Source of the DNA: an uncultured Saprospiraceae bacterium
GTDB lineage: Bacteria > Bacteroidota > Bacteroidia > Chitinophagales > Saprospiraceae
Direction: 5' to 3'
Assembly: GCA_943788055.1 (NCBI GenBank)
Contig: CALSOU010000011.1
Coordinates: 1-64,000, forward strand
Length of the DNA stretch: 64,000 bases
Part shown: positions 9,520 through 19,180 of the stretch, in pieces
How positions within the stretch are numbered: the stretch's first letter is position 1
How the letters are laid out: the number at the start of each line of letters is the position of its first letter
Made by a program: the position numbers and the translations under genes
The notes under the pieces: generated by a model
What the model was told of the DNA's origin: nothing
The model's input: only the letters and a program-made list of their open reading frames with translations
Databases searched by the model: none

Positions 9520-12500
9520 TATTACTCTTACGATGTCTCAAACTTTTTGGGTGGTTGTGTCAAATATTAATGATTGTTCTAGTATCGGAATGATTGAGTA
9601 CTTGATTTCTAACAATCCTACTTTAGTTACAAGTAGTTTTGACGTAAGTTGCCAAGATAGTTTGGACGGTTCTATTAGTTTGGATATTAGTCCTGCTGGA
9701 TCATACAGCATTACAGTCAATAATGTCGATTATGCTAGTCCTGTGATTTCAGATTTAGCTCCGGGTACTTATTTTATTTCAGCAGTAGACGATTTGACGG
9801 GTTGTTTTGTTTTAGATACGGCAATGATAGAAGAGGGGCAACTGATTTCCGAGAATTTTCTGATTGCAACTTGCCAAAATAATGGCACAGACACAGACGC
9901 TACTGACGATTTCTATGAACTCAATCTTACGTTTACGGAATCAACAAACTCAAGTCCAAGTTTTGAACTCTTTGTGGGTGGAACATCTCAAGGCGTGTTT
10001 GCCTACGGTTCAAATGAGACAATAACAATTCCAGCGGACGGCAGTGTGCTTGTTGTTGAAGTTGTTGATTTGTCAACTATGTGTAACTACAGCACTACAA
10101 TTGGACCTTTGAATCCGTGTAGTACAAATTGCTTACTTGAAATCGTACAGTATTCGGAGACTTGCGACGATAATGAAACAGACTCTGATCCGAGTGATGA
10201 TTTAATTCTTTTCAATCTCGAAATTTCATCAGTTAATGGAAGTGCTGCCAATACCTATGACGTATTGATCAATGGAAATGTTGAATATACATTTATGTAC
10301 AATGAAGCTGTCTCTTTCGAACTGCCAGCTGATGCAACTACTCCGAATATTATACTCATAGATAGCGATGACAATCAGTGTCTTTTGGCTCTAGACGTTT
10401 TGCCTTTGCTACCATGTTCAAATTCATGTGATATCAATATACTTGATGTAGTGGAGGTGTGTTCAGATGGTGGAACCGAGGATGATCCTAGTGACGATAT
10501 AATAACAATTACTGTCGAAGTAGATGTGGTGAATGGGGGAAGCGATCAAGTCCTTGTTATCATAGATAACCAAGGGGGTATTCAGCAAAACGTAAATTCG
10601 ATCGAGATTGAACAGCCGGCAGACGGTTTACAGCATTGGTTATATGTACAAGCACTTGATTCACTAGCTTGCATTGATTCAATTCAGATTGGTCCTTTCT
10701 TGCCTTGTTCTTCAGATTGCAGCTTAAAACTCGAGTATTGGTCTATTGAGTGCATGGATAATGGAACTGCATTTGATCCGACGGATGACTTTTATAGTAT
10801 TGCATGGATGATTCAAGCGATTGAAGGTAGCTCAGATAGCATGTACCAAGTAAATCTCGATGGTGGGTTCTTTGGGGACTATTTATACTCAGATACAGTC
10901 TTTACATCTCTACCGGCAGACAATTTGAATCACGTTTATAATGCTGTTGATGCTACAAGTTCATTTTGTCAGCAAATCTTTGAAACCGAAATCCTTTCTC
11001 CATGCTCAGATAGCTGTATGATAGAGATTAGTCAACCAATAATAACTTGTGATAACAATGGAACAAATAATATTGATGAGGACGATGAGTTTTTTGCAGA
11101 GTTTACGGTAGGTGGATTGAATGTTGGCGATTGCTGGATCATAGAGGGTGAAATCGATACCTATCCTTATGATCAAGTCGTCAATTTAGGTCCTTTTCCA
11201 ATTGTAGATGGGTCAATTAGTTTTACAATCTTGGATTGTGATAACACTCTTTGCCCGATCTCAATATTATTACAAGCACCAAATACTTGTTCGGAGTGTT
11301 TACAGATAATTGAAGCAGGCAGCGATGAAATTATAGATTGTGATAATCCCGAAGCAATGCTAATTGGAATTAGCTCTGAAACTGGACAGTATAGTTGGGA
11401 AGGACCCACAGGGTTAATTAGTTCAGATTCATTGGCTACAGCCAATTCAGAAGGATGGTATTATTTTTCAGCAGAATACTCAGATGGTTGTAGTTTAATT
11501 GATTCTCTTTTTGTTACAGCAAATGGAGTTGTACCGGTTGCAAATGCTGGAGATGATCAACTTCTCACTTGTGACATTGTAGAAGTTGTATTGACGGGGA
11601 TTAATATGTCAACCGCAACAAATGTAGAGTTCTTTTGGCTGAATGAAGCCGGAGACACAATTAGCCAAGATGCTACAGCACTTATTGATCTTTCGGGACT
11701 TTATTATTTCTTTGTCCTTGACTTAGATACTGGTTGCTTATCAGCCGGTGACGAAGTCTTTGTTGGGCTTGATATTGAAGAACCCGACGCTATGATTTTG
11801 GCTGACCCCAGCACCGTACTCAATTGTGTAGTGGAAAGTGTAGAACTAAGTTATAATGCGGAAGATAATGTTATCTATCAATGGACTACAGATGGTAGTT
11901 CAGAACCTTCAGACGCAGTCGTTTATCTAATTGATAGTACTGGATTTGTCTATCTGACTGCTACTGATACACTAACAGGATGTATAGGAAGAGATACAAT
12001 TTTCATTGAATCGGTCGAAGAATTTCCAATTATAAGTCTTAGCCAATTAGATACTCTTACATGTGACCAAATTGCCGTATTCTTAGACGCAACAAACACA
12101 ATTCCTTTGGAAACAAGTCTGTTTTCATGGAGAAATGAGCTTGGCGAATTAGTGAGTAATGCAACGATATTGGAAGTTGTCGATGCGGGAATTTATACGC
12201 TCGAAGTGATCGATACCGTCTCGGGATGTCTCAACATAGATACAGTAGAAGTAATCAACCTTCAAAATTTCCCGAGTGTGACAGTAGATGATTCCATTGA
12301 ATTGTATTGCGAGCAAATTGATACTGTTCTAACGGCGGTTACAATTAGTAACGAAGTTGCAATAAACTGGAATACTAACAACGGAATAATAACCGGAAAT
12401 GCTTCTTCTGAGACAGTTAATATAGCTGGTGCAGGTACATACATAGTGGAAGTAACGGATGCTTTGACAGGCTGTGTGACGATAGATTCAGTCATAGTTG

Positions 12501-13288
12501 AAGAGTTGCAGGTGAATCCCTCTCTAGATAATTTAGAAATTACTGATGAAACTTGCTTTCAAGAAGGGGATGGTCAAATTCAATGGAGTTCTATTTCAGG
12601 AGGAACGGAGCCATATTCAGTTTTTGTAGACAATACAGAAATCGACCAGATAATTATCGATGACTTGGATCCAGGAACATATGATTTTACAGTAGTTGAT
12701 ATTAATGGATGTCGGTTGGATACCACGATAACGATTTCTGCTGCTCAAGCTATTTCTATCAACGATCTACCGACTTTAATAATTGAAGAAGGTGGATCGG
12801 ATAGCCTATTTATCACAACCAATATAGAAGCTGATGAGATCGCTTCAATAGTCTGGGATCCAGACACTTATTTATCATGCAGTACATGCTTAAATGTAGA
12901 AGTTACACCACTAGAAGATATTCTATACACAATCACCGTAACCGATATCAATGGTTGTGTAACTACAACAACTGTAGAGGTCGAGCTTAGAGAATCTGTT
13001 GATATTTATGTTCCTAACATATTTAGTCCAGATGGAGACGGTATAAATGATAATTTCACTTTGTTTTCTCCTGATATTGCCGCAATACAGAAGCTTGCCG
13101 TGTATAATAGGTGGGGCGAACTGATGTATCTTGAAGAAAACTTTGAAGCGGGCAATCCAAATATTGGCTGGGATGGTCAATTTAAAGGTCGTGCTTTAAA
13201 TCCAGGAGTATATGTTTATTTTGCGATTGTTGAATTGAATGACGGAACTATTCAAGAAGTCAATGGAGATGTCACAATAGTTCGATAG
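9488..13288 (+). CDS. Giant adhesin, C-terminal segment with CHU_C (type B T9SS) sorting domain
   Basis: About 1265 codons that hold two further repeat families. From about 9850 to 11100 there are five modules of about 110 residues, each opening with a Cys, N/G/T and an acidic D-x-x-DD stretch and closing with PCS. From about 11300 to 12520 there are roughly five PKD-like modules with a C/T spacing pattern ending in TGC. The last 90 residues form the gliding-motility-associated C-terminal domain (VPNIFSPDGDGINDNF, NRWGELMY, GWDGQFKG, PGVYVYF), the known type B signal for the T9SS. The product is therefore probably exported and held at the surface or released. The first residues of this frame overlap the frameshift at about 9513 and are not real. 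Confidence 0.85.
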   Translation: MRKVCKMKFFDITLTMSQTFWVVVSNINDCSSIGMIEYLISNNPTLVTSSFDVSCQDSLDGSISLDISPAGSYSITVNNVDYASPVISDLAPGTYFISAVDDLTGCFVLDTAMIEEGQLISENFLIATCQNNGTDTDATDDFYELNLTFTESTNSSPSFELFVGGTSQGVFAYGSNETITIPADGSVLVVEVVDLSTMCNYSTTIGPLNPCSTNCLLEIVQYSETCDDNETDSDPSDDLILFNLEISSVNGSAANTYDVLINGNVEYTFMYNEAVSFELPADATTPNIILIDSDDNQCLLALDVLPLLPCSNSCDINILDVVEVCSDGGTEDDPSDDIITITVEVDVVNGGSDQVLVIIDNQGGIQQNVNSIEIEQPADGLQHWLYVQALDSLACIDSIQIGPFLPCSSDCSLKLEYWSIECMDNGTAFDPTDDFYSIAWMIQAIEGSSDSMYQVNLDGGFFGDYLYSDTVFTSLPADNLNHVYNAVDATSSFCQQIFETEILSPCSDSCMIEISQPIITCDNNGTNNIDEDDEFFAEFTVGGLNVGDCWIIEGEIDTYPYDQVVNLGPFPIVDGSISFTILDCDNTLCPISILLQAPNTCSECLQIIEAGSDEIIDCDNPEAMLIGISSETGQYSWEGPTGLISSDSLATANSEGWYYFSAEYSDGCSLIDSLFVTANGVVPVANAGDDQLLTCDIVEVVLTGINMSTATNVEFFWLNEAGDTISQDATALIDLSGLYYFFVLDLDTGCLSAGDEVFVGLDIEEPDAMILADPSTVLNCVVESVELSYNAEDNVIYQWTTDGSSEPSDAVVYLIDSTGFVYLTATDTLTGCIGRDTIFIESVEEFPIISLSQLDTLTCDQIAVFLDATNTIPLETSLFSWRNELGELVSNATILEVVDAGIYTLEVIDTVSGCLNIDTVEVINLQNFPSVTVDDSIELYCEQIDTVLTAVTISNEVAINWNTNNGIITGNASSETVNIAGAGTYIVEVTDALTGCVTIDSVIVEELQVNPSLDNLEITDETCFQEGDGQIQWSSISGGTEPYSVFVDNTEIDQIIIDDLDPGTYDFTVVDINGCRLDTTITISAAQAISINDLPTLIIEEGGSDSLFITTNIEADEIASIVWDPDTYLSCSTCLNVEVTPLEDILYTITVTDINGCVTTTTVEVELRESVDIYVPNIFSPDGDGINDNFTLFSPDIAAIQKLAVYNRWGELMYLEENFEAGNPNIGWDGQFKGRALNPGVYVYFAIVELNDGTIQEVNGDVTIVR

Positions 13289-13412
13289 GATTCAAATCAG
13301 AATCTATAGATCATGCAATATTAATCTGAAACAGTACATTTGTACTTTGGAACATTTATACATGAGTATTTGAGGAAATTGAGTACTTACCGAGAAAATA
13401 AATTAAATACAC

Positions 13413-14063
13413 GTGGTCAAAGGATTTTACAATATTTACATTAACGAAGGACAGTTGCAGCTAGTTAACTCTTCTGATATGCCTTTCGTAATCTTGCAAG
13501 AAAAAACTCAAACGTCCGTTGAATACAAGAACGATAGTGCTATTCTGCTGCAATCGATCCGAAATTTAGAGAAAGGTAAATACGATCGACTAGTTGTTCA
13601 TGCAGATGACGTGGAGCGACTTTTCCGAGACTTTAAGAAGTTATTTGTTTGTATTGAAGCTTGTGGTGGATTAGTTGTAAACAATCGTGATGAAATATTG
13701 GCAATTTTTAGACGCAAGCATTGGGATTTTCCGAAAGGCAAAATGGAACCTGGAGAAAGTAAAAGGCAGACTGCTATAAGAGAAGTTAAGGAGGAATGTG
13801 GACTTAAAAATGTTGAAATCGTAAGTAAATTAGGCACAACTTATCATACTTTTAGCACTTCTGATAAGAGAAAGTTGAAGGTATCTTACTGGTACATTAT
13901 GGAAAGTTACGACAAAAAGCTTGTTCCGCAGAAAGATGAAGATATCGAAATTGCAAAATGGATGTCAGTCAAAGACTTTTTGGCGAAAGCAAAACCCATC
14001 TACAGAAATATTGTCGATGTTTTCGAAGCATACTTGATTAAAGCTTCTGTAAAGAAATCGTAG
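13413..14063 (+). CDS. Nudix hydrolase
   Basis: 216 residues with a full Nudix box, G-x5-E-x7-REV-x-EE-x-GL, between about residues 110 and 132 (GKMEPGE, then REVKEECGL), which binds the metal and cleaves nucleoside-diphosphate-X compounds. The start is a GTG at 13413, giving VVKGFYNIYINE; Bacteroidota members of this type begin with a similar short strand, so I kept it. A TACATTTG box, matching the lineage's -7 element, lies at 13335-13342, about 70 bases upstream. The substrate cannot be told from sequence. It is followed 36 bases later by rarA in the same direction. Confidence 0.87.
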   Translation: MVKGFYNIYINEGQLQLVNSSDMPFVILQEKTQTSVEYKNDSAILLQSIRNLEKGKYDRLVVHADDVERLFRDFKKLFVCIEACGGLVVNNRDEILAIFRRKHWDFPKGKMEPGESKRQTAIREVKEECGLKNVEIVSKLGTTYHTFSTSDKRKLKVSYWYIMESYDKKLVPQKDEDIEIAKWMSVKDFLAKAKPIYRNIVDVFEAYLIKASVKKS

Positions 14064-14099
14064 AATTATTTCTACTTTTGGCGAAAGTCAAAACGTCCT

Positions 14100-15374
14100 A
14101 TGTATACACCGCTTGCAGAACGTATGCGTCCCGAAACTTTGGATGATTATCTAGGTCAAGCGCACATTGTTGGGCAAAAGGCGGTTATTCGGAATTTAAT
14201 AGAAACTGGAAACCTAGGGTCAATGCTCTTTTGGGGTCCACCCGGAGTCGGCAAGACCACACTAGCACGTATAATTGCTAAAAGTCAAGATAGACCATTT
14301 ATCGAACTAAGCGCTATTAATGCCGGAGTTAAAGATATTCGAGATGCAATCCAAAAGGCTAGCACAAATACCCTTTTTTCGAAACCAAATCCAATACTTT
14401 TTATCGATGAAATCCATCGTTTCTCTAAATCTCAGCAGGACGCACTGCTGGGGGCAGTGGAAAAGGGAACGATCATTCTAATAGGCGCTACAACAGAGAA
14501 TCCTTCATTTGAGGTAATACCTGCATTGCTGAGTCGCTGTAGACTTTATACACTTGAGCATCTTGAGAAAAATCAGTTGGAAGATTTACTTCATAAGGCA
14601 ATCAAAGAAGATGCACACTTAAAAGATAAAGAGATTAAGCTGGAGGAAACGGACGCCTTATTACGATATTCCGGGGGCGATGCTCGTAAATTACTTAATG
14701 GTTTTGAGACAGTAGTAATAGCAGTTAATGAACACTCAATTACAATTACTAATCAGCTGGTTGAGAGCATCATTCAAGAGAATATATCACTTTATGATAA
14801 GGGTGGAGAAATGCATTATGATATTACCTCTGCTTTTATCAAAAGTATCAGAGGAAGTGATCCTAATGCTGCAGTCTATTATCTTGCAAGAATGATCGAA
14901 GGAGGGGAAGACATTAAGTTTATTTGTAGAAGAATGATTATTCTAGCAGCTGAAGATATTGGCCTAGCCAATCCAAACGCCTTATTGATGGCAAATACAA
15001 CAATGGATACGTGCCACAAGATAGGTCATCCAGAAGCGAGGATAATTATGTCGCAATGTGCTATTTATCTGTCATGTTCACCAAAAAGTAACGCAGCATA
15101 TGAAGCCATCGGCAATGCTTTAGAGTATGTTAAGAAAAATCCGAATGAGCCTGTTCCTTTGCATTTAAGAAATGCACCGACAAAGTTGATGAAAGAATTG
15201 AATTATGGAAAGGACTATCAATATGCTCATAACTATGAAGATAATCATATAGCGCAGGAGTATTTACCCACAGGGGCGTCTAAAAAAACCTTTTATAAAC
15301 CACAAGAAAACCCTACTGAATCCAAATTTCGACAGATACTTCAGAAACTTTGGAAAAATCATTACGACTATTAA
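14100..15374 (+). CDS. rarA: Replication-associated recombination protein A (RarA/MgsA)
   Basis: 424-residue AAA+ ATPase of the clamp-loader branch, which acts at stalled replication forks. The N-terminus PLAERMRPETLDDYLGQ is typical. Walker A is GPPGVGKT at 46-53, Walker B is FIDE at 101-104, sensor 1 lies in GATTENPSFE near 129, and the C-terminal part carries the MgsA tetramerisation region (AARxI-type helices, LRNAPTKLMKELNYG). Length is normal for the family. A TACTTTTG box at 14073-14080 sits 20 bases before the ATG and may be its own promoter element. No defects seen. Confidence 0.95.
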   Translation: MYTPLAERMRPETLDDYLGQAHIVGQKAVIRNLIETGNLGSMLFWGPPGVGKTTLARIIAKSQDRPFIELSAINAGVKDIRDAIQKASTNTLFSKPNPILFIDEIHRFSKSQQDALLGAVEKGTIILIGATTENPSFEVIPALLSRCRLYTLEHLEKNQLEDLLHKAIKEDAHLKDKEIKLEETDALLRYSGGDARKLLNGFETVVIAVNEHSITITNQLVESIIQENISLYDKGGEMHYDITSAFIKSIRGSDPNAAVYYLARMIEGGEDIKFICRRMIILAAEDIGLANPNALLMANTTMDTCHKIGHPEARIIMSQCAIYLSCSPKSNAAYEAIGNALEYVKKNPNEPVPLHLRNAPTKLMKELNYGKDYQYAHNYEDNHIAQEYLPTGASKKTFYKPQENPTESKFRQILQKLWKNHYDY

Positions 15375-15461
15375 ACTTAAAGGGAAGTCCTTTTGTCTAT
15401 ATTTCTAAGTATAACTACAAATATTTAGTATAGTTACTGTCTAAATCTAATCAAAAAATAA

Positions 15462-16643
15462 ATGCAAGAAATTAATCAGCAGCAGTTATCAACAGAGGAA
15501 CTGCAGTTCATTGAAGATGCCGCACAGCAATTTGCGGATACTCATATACGACCTCAATTTATGGAATGGGATGAATCTCAGGAATTTCCAAGAGAAGTAT
15601 TCACAAAGATGGGAGAACTCGGATTTATGGGTGTGCTTGTTCCAGAAGAATATGGCGGATCCGGTCTAGGCTATCAAGAATACATTACGATCGTTGCAAC
15701 TATAGCAAAAACTTGCGGTTCGATAGGATTGTCGTTAGCAGCTCATAATTCCCTTTGTACAAACCACATTTTAACTTTCGGGAATGAAGAGCAAAAGCAA
15801 AAATACTTACCGAAATTAGCATCTGGTGAACACATTGGAGCATGGGGGCTGACCGAAGCAAATACGGGAAGTGACGCCATGAGAATGAAGTGTGTAGCAG
15901 TCAAAGATGGCGACCATTATGTCCTCAATGGAACGAAGAATTGGATTACTCATGGAAAGTCTGGAGAAGTTGCAGTCGTTCTTGCTAGAACAGGTGAATT
16001 ACTTGATTCGCACGGAATTACTACTTTTGTGATCGAAAAAGGGACACATGGATTTTCAGCAGGAAAAAAAGAAAATAAACTTGGAATGAGAGCTTCCGAA
16101 ACTTGTGAGATGGTTTTCGATAATTGCCGTATTCATAAGGATCAAATTTTAGGGAAGGAAGGCGAAGGTTTCATTCAAGCTATGAAGATTTTGGACGGTG
16201 GTAGAATCAGTATTGCCGCACTTTCGCTTGGTATTGCAAAAGGGGCTTATGAAGCTAGCGTCAAGTATGCACAAGAAAGAGAGCAATTTGGTAAACCCAT
16301 TGCAAGATTTCAAGCGATATCCTTCAAATTGGCAGATATGGCTACAAAGATTACTGCTGCGGAGCTATTGACTCGTCAAGCTGCTCATGCTAAAGCAACT
16401 GGAGGGAATGTCACTAAACTTGGAGCTCAAGCCAAGTACTATGCTTCGGAAATTTGCGTAGAAATCTCCACAGACGCCGTACAAGTATTTGGTGGATATG
16501 GTTATACTAAAGATTTTCCAGTAGAGAAGTTTTACCGTGATTCCAAGTTGTGTACAATAGGTGAAGGTACTTCTGAAATTCAGAAACTAGTAATCTCCAG
16601 GGAAATATTGAAAGGTAAACGTATAAAGCAACCCATTATTTAG
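15462..16643 (+). CDS. Acyl-CoA dehydrogenase
   Basis: 393 residues, standard length for the soluble FAD-dependent acyl-CoA dehydrogenases that oxidise acyl-CoA to 2-enoyl-CoA. Recognisable parts are the N-terminal helical domain with PEEYGGSGLGY, the middle beta domain with AWGLTEANTGSDA (the FAD/substrate signature) and the C-terminal signature QVFGGYGYTKDFPVEKFYRD. Near residue 368 the Glu in GEGTSEIQ is at the usual catalytic-base position. It probably takes part in beta-oxidation or branched-chain amino-acid catabolism; the substrate chain length is not determinable. The next gene follows after 18 bases, so co-transcription is possible. Confidence 0.94.
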   Translation: MQEINQQQLSTEELQFIEDAAQQFADTHIRPQFMEWDESQEFPREVFTKMGELGFMGVLVPEEYGGSGLGYQEYITIVATIAKTCGSIGLSLAAHNSLCTNHILTFGNEEQKQKYLPKLASGEHIGAWGLTEANTGSDAMRMKCVAVKDGDHYVLNGTKNWITHGKSGEVAVVLARTGELLDSHGITTFVIEKGTHGFSAGKKENKLGMRASETCEMVFDNCRIHKDQILGKEGEGFIQAMKILDGGRISIAALSLGIAKGAYEASVKYAQEREQFGKPIARFQAISFKLADMATKITAAELLTRQAAHAKATGGNVTKLGAQAKYYASEICVEISTDAVQVFGGYGYTKDFPVEKFYRDSKLCTIGEGTSEIQKLVISREILKGKRIKQPII

Positions 16644-16661
16644 AAATCAAAACCAACAAAA

Positions 16662-19097
16662 ATGTTCAGATATAAATACCTATTGATCTTATTGATTTGC
16701 TTTGTCAGTATTAATGCTGCTGAAGCCCAAATATTTAACTTCAAAAAGAAGAAGGAGACACCAACTGAAAAACCCAAGAAGAAATCTAGTATAAAAGAGT
16801 ACAGTGAAGTTATTACTAGTGAGGCCGTTTCAGACACTGGATTAATTTCTACACATGTGGTTGAGGACAACTACTATTTTGAGATTGGAGACAGCTTGCT
16901 TGAACGTGAGATTTTGGTGGTAAGTAGAATTTCTGGTTTTGTAAAAGGCCTAAATTTTGGTGGTGCAGGGACTAAGTCAAGACCACAGCAAGTCATCAGA
17001 TTTCAAAAGAAGGGAAACCAACTTGTTGCACGGGAGGTTTCTTTTAATAGCGTTGCGAGCGAAGAGTTGCCGATATACCAGTCGGTAAAGAATAACAACT
17101 TCGAACCGGTAATCGCTGTGTTTGATATTAAGGCCATAAGCACAGATACGTCGAGTTATGTAATTGATGTAAAAGACTTTTTTACGAGTGACGTACCTAT
17201 GATCGGCGCGATGTATGACTTTCAAGAAAAGCAGTTTGGAACAAGGGGAGTAGATAAGAAAAGGTCATTTATACAAAGCATGAAGTCTTTTCCAGAAAAT
17301 GTTGAAGTGAGACATGTTCTGACTTACAATGGTGCCGAAAAACTACCGGACAATCAATTAACAGGTACAATGTCTGTGGAGCTAAACCAGAGTTTTGTTT
17401 TGCTACCTGAGAATCCCATGAGACCAAGAATTGCGGATGATAGAGTGGGATATTTCTCAGTATCTCAAACAGACTATGGCTCTGAGGCTCAGAAAGCTGA
17501 ACGCAAAACTTTCATTACGAGATGGAGACTTGAGCCTAAAGACCCTGAAGCTTACTTTAGAGGTGAACTTGTAGAACCAATCAAGCCTATAGTTTATTAC
17601 ATAGATCCTGCAACACCCGAGGCTTGGAGGAAGTATCTCAAACTAGGAATTGAAGATTGGCAGCCAGCGTTTGAAGCTGCTGGTTTCAAAAATGCCATCA
17701 TAGCAAAAGATCCTCCTAGCAAAGACGAGGATCCTGATTGGACGCCTGAAGACGTGAGATATTCTGTTATACGCTACGTATCGACGGACATCCAAAATGC
17801 TATGGGACCTCATGTACATGATCCTAGGACGGGTGAAATCTTAGAAAGTGATATTATTTGGTACCATAATGTTATGAACTTACTTAGAAACTGGTACTTC
17901 ATTCAAACTGCAGCAATTAATCCTGCTGCAAGGGGCACCAAATTTGAAGAAGTAATTATGGGACAGCTCATACGGTTTGTTTCTGCGCATGAAGTCGGCC
18001 ATACGCTCGGATTACCCCACAATATGGGTTCTAGTGTAGCTTATGCTGTTGACTCTTTGAGAAGTCCGTCTTTTACAAAGAAAATGGGTACAGCACCTTC
18101 AATTATGGATTATGCAAGATTTAATTATGTTGCACAGCCGGAGGACGGAGATGTTGGATTAATGCCAGGAGTGGGACCTTACGATAAATGGTCTATAAAA
18201 TTTGGATATCAATTATTTGAAGATACCAATACAGCTGAAGAAGATAAACAAATTCTCAACGGGATGGTACTTGAAAAAGCGGGTGATCCAATTTATAGAT
18301 TCGGACGTCAGCGTGGCCTACCGCTTGATCCAAGTGCACAAACAGAAGATCTAGGCGATGACTCAATGAAGGCGAGTGACTATGGTATAAGAAACTTAAA
18401 GCGTATTATGCCTAAGTTGATTGAGTGGACAGCGGAAGAGGGTAAAGATTTTGATGATTTAGAAGAATTGTATGGTCAAGTATATGGACAGTTTAACCGT
18501 TACATGGGGCATGTAACTGCCAATGTTGGAGGGGTTTACGAATTCTATCAGACATACGATGAGAATAAACCAATTTACACGCACGTCGAGAAAGAAAAGC
18601 AAAAAGCTGCAGTGATGTTTTTGAATCAACAGCTATTCAAAACACCTAAGTGGTTAATTGATCCTGAGATTATTGCGAGAACTGATGACAAAGCTGCAAT
18701 TGAGGATATCGGTAGGATTCAGAATCGAACGCTGAATATATTAATGTACACAGATCGACTGAATAGAATGATCGAGAATGAAGCAATCAACGGATCAGAG
18801 GCTTATAAAATTGAGTCTATGTTTTCAGATGTTCAAACAGGTATTTTTGACGGTGAAAATGCTTCACCTGATGTTTACGGACGAAACCTTCAGAGAGCCT
18901 ATGTTGAAAAGCTTATCAGTATGGGGAAAAGTAAAAATCCGAATATTAAGAATTCTGATATATCTGCCGTTTCGCGAGCTGCGTTGATGAAGATCAAGAG
19001 AACTTTGGAATCAAAAAGTGACTACAATGGGACTTCATTAAATAGTATGCATTTCCAAGATTTAGTTTCTCGGATTGAGCGCATGGACGAAAAATAA
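16662..19097 (+). CDS. Secreted zinc-dependent metalloprotease (DUF5117/DUF4953 type)
   Basis: 811 residues with a signal peptide (FRYKYLLILLICFVSINAAEAQ). The zincin motif HEVGHTLGLPHN starts at H443, giving HExxH with a third ligand His further on. A downstream Met (SIMDYARFNY) fits the metzincin Met-turn. The N-terminal part (about 40-300) matches the DUF5117-type region that precedes the protease in this Bacteroidota family. The natural substrate is unknown. It lies 18 bases after the acyl-CoA dehydrogenase and is followed by a strong hairpin terminator at 19128. Confidence 0.9.
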   Translation: MFRYKYLLILLICFVSINAAEAQIFNFKKKKETPTEKPKKKSSIKEYSEVITSEAVSDTGLISTHVVEDNYYFEIGDSLLEREILVVSRISGFVKGLNFGGAGTKSRPQQVIRFQKKGNQLVAREVSFNSVASEELPIYQSVKNNNFEPVIAVFDIKAISTDTSSYVIDVKDFFTSDVPMIGAMYDFQEKQFGTRGVDKKRSFIQSMKSFPENVEVRHVLTYNGAEKLPDNQLTGTMSVELNQSFVLLPENPMRPRIADDRVGYFSVSQTDYGSEAQKAERKTFITRWRLEPKDPEAYFRGELVEPIKPIVYYIDPATPEAWRKYLKLGIEDWQPAFEAAGFKNAIIAKDPPSKDEDPDWTPEDVRYSVIRYVSTDIQNAMGPHVHDPRTGEILESDIIWYHNVMNLLRNWYFIQTAAINPAARGTKFEEVIMGQLIRFVSAHEVGHTLGLPHNMGSSVAYAVDSLRSPSFTKKMGTAPSIMDYARFNYVAQPEDGDVGLMPGVGPYDKWSIKFGYQLFEDTNTAEEDKQILNGMVLEKAGDPIYRFGRQRGLPLDPSAQTEDLGDDSMKASDYGIRNLKRIMPKLIEWTAEEGKDFDDLEELYGQVYGQFNRYMGHVTANVGGVYEFYQTYDENKPIYTHVEKEKQKAAVMFLNQQLFKTPKWLIDPEIIARTDDKAAIEDIGRIQNRTLNILMYTDRLNRMIENEAINGSEAYKIESMFSDVQTGIFDGENASPDVYGRNLQRAYVEKLISMGKSKNPNIKNSDISAVSRAALMKIKRTLESKSDYNGTSLNSMHFQDLVSRIERMDEK

Positions 19098-19127
19098 AAC
19101 TAGTGCATTTCGCACTCACGTAATCTC

Positions 19128-19168
19128 AAAAGGGTATGATGTTTCGAAGACTTCATACCCTTTTGTAT
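19128..19168 (+). terminator. Rho-independent terminator after the metalloprotease
   Basis: Perfect 12-bp inverted repeat AAAAGGGTATGA / TCATACCCTTTT (19128-19139 and 19153-19164) with a 13-base loop, followed by a T-rich stretch. Confidence 0.85.
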
Positions 19169-19180
19169 TTTCTTATTTGA

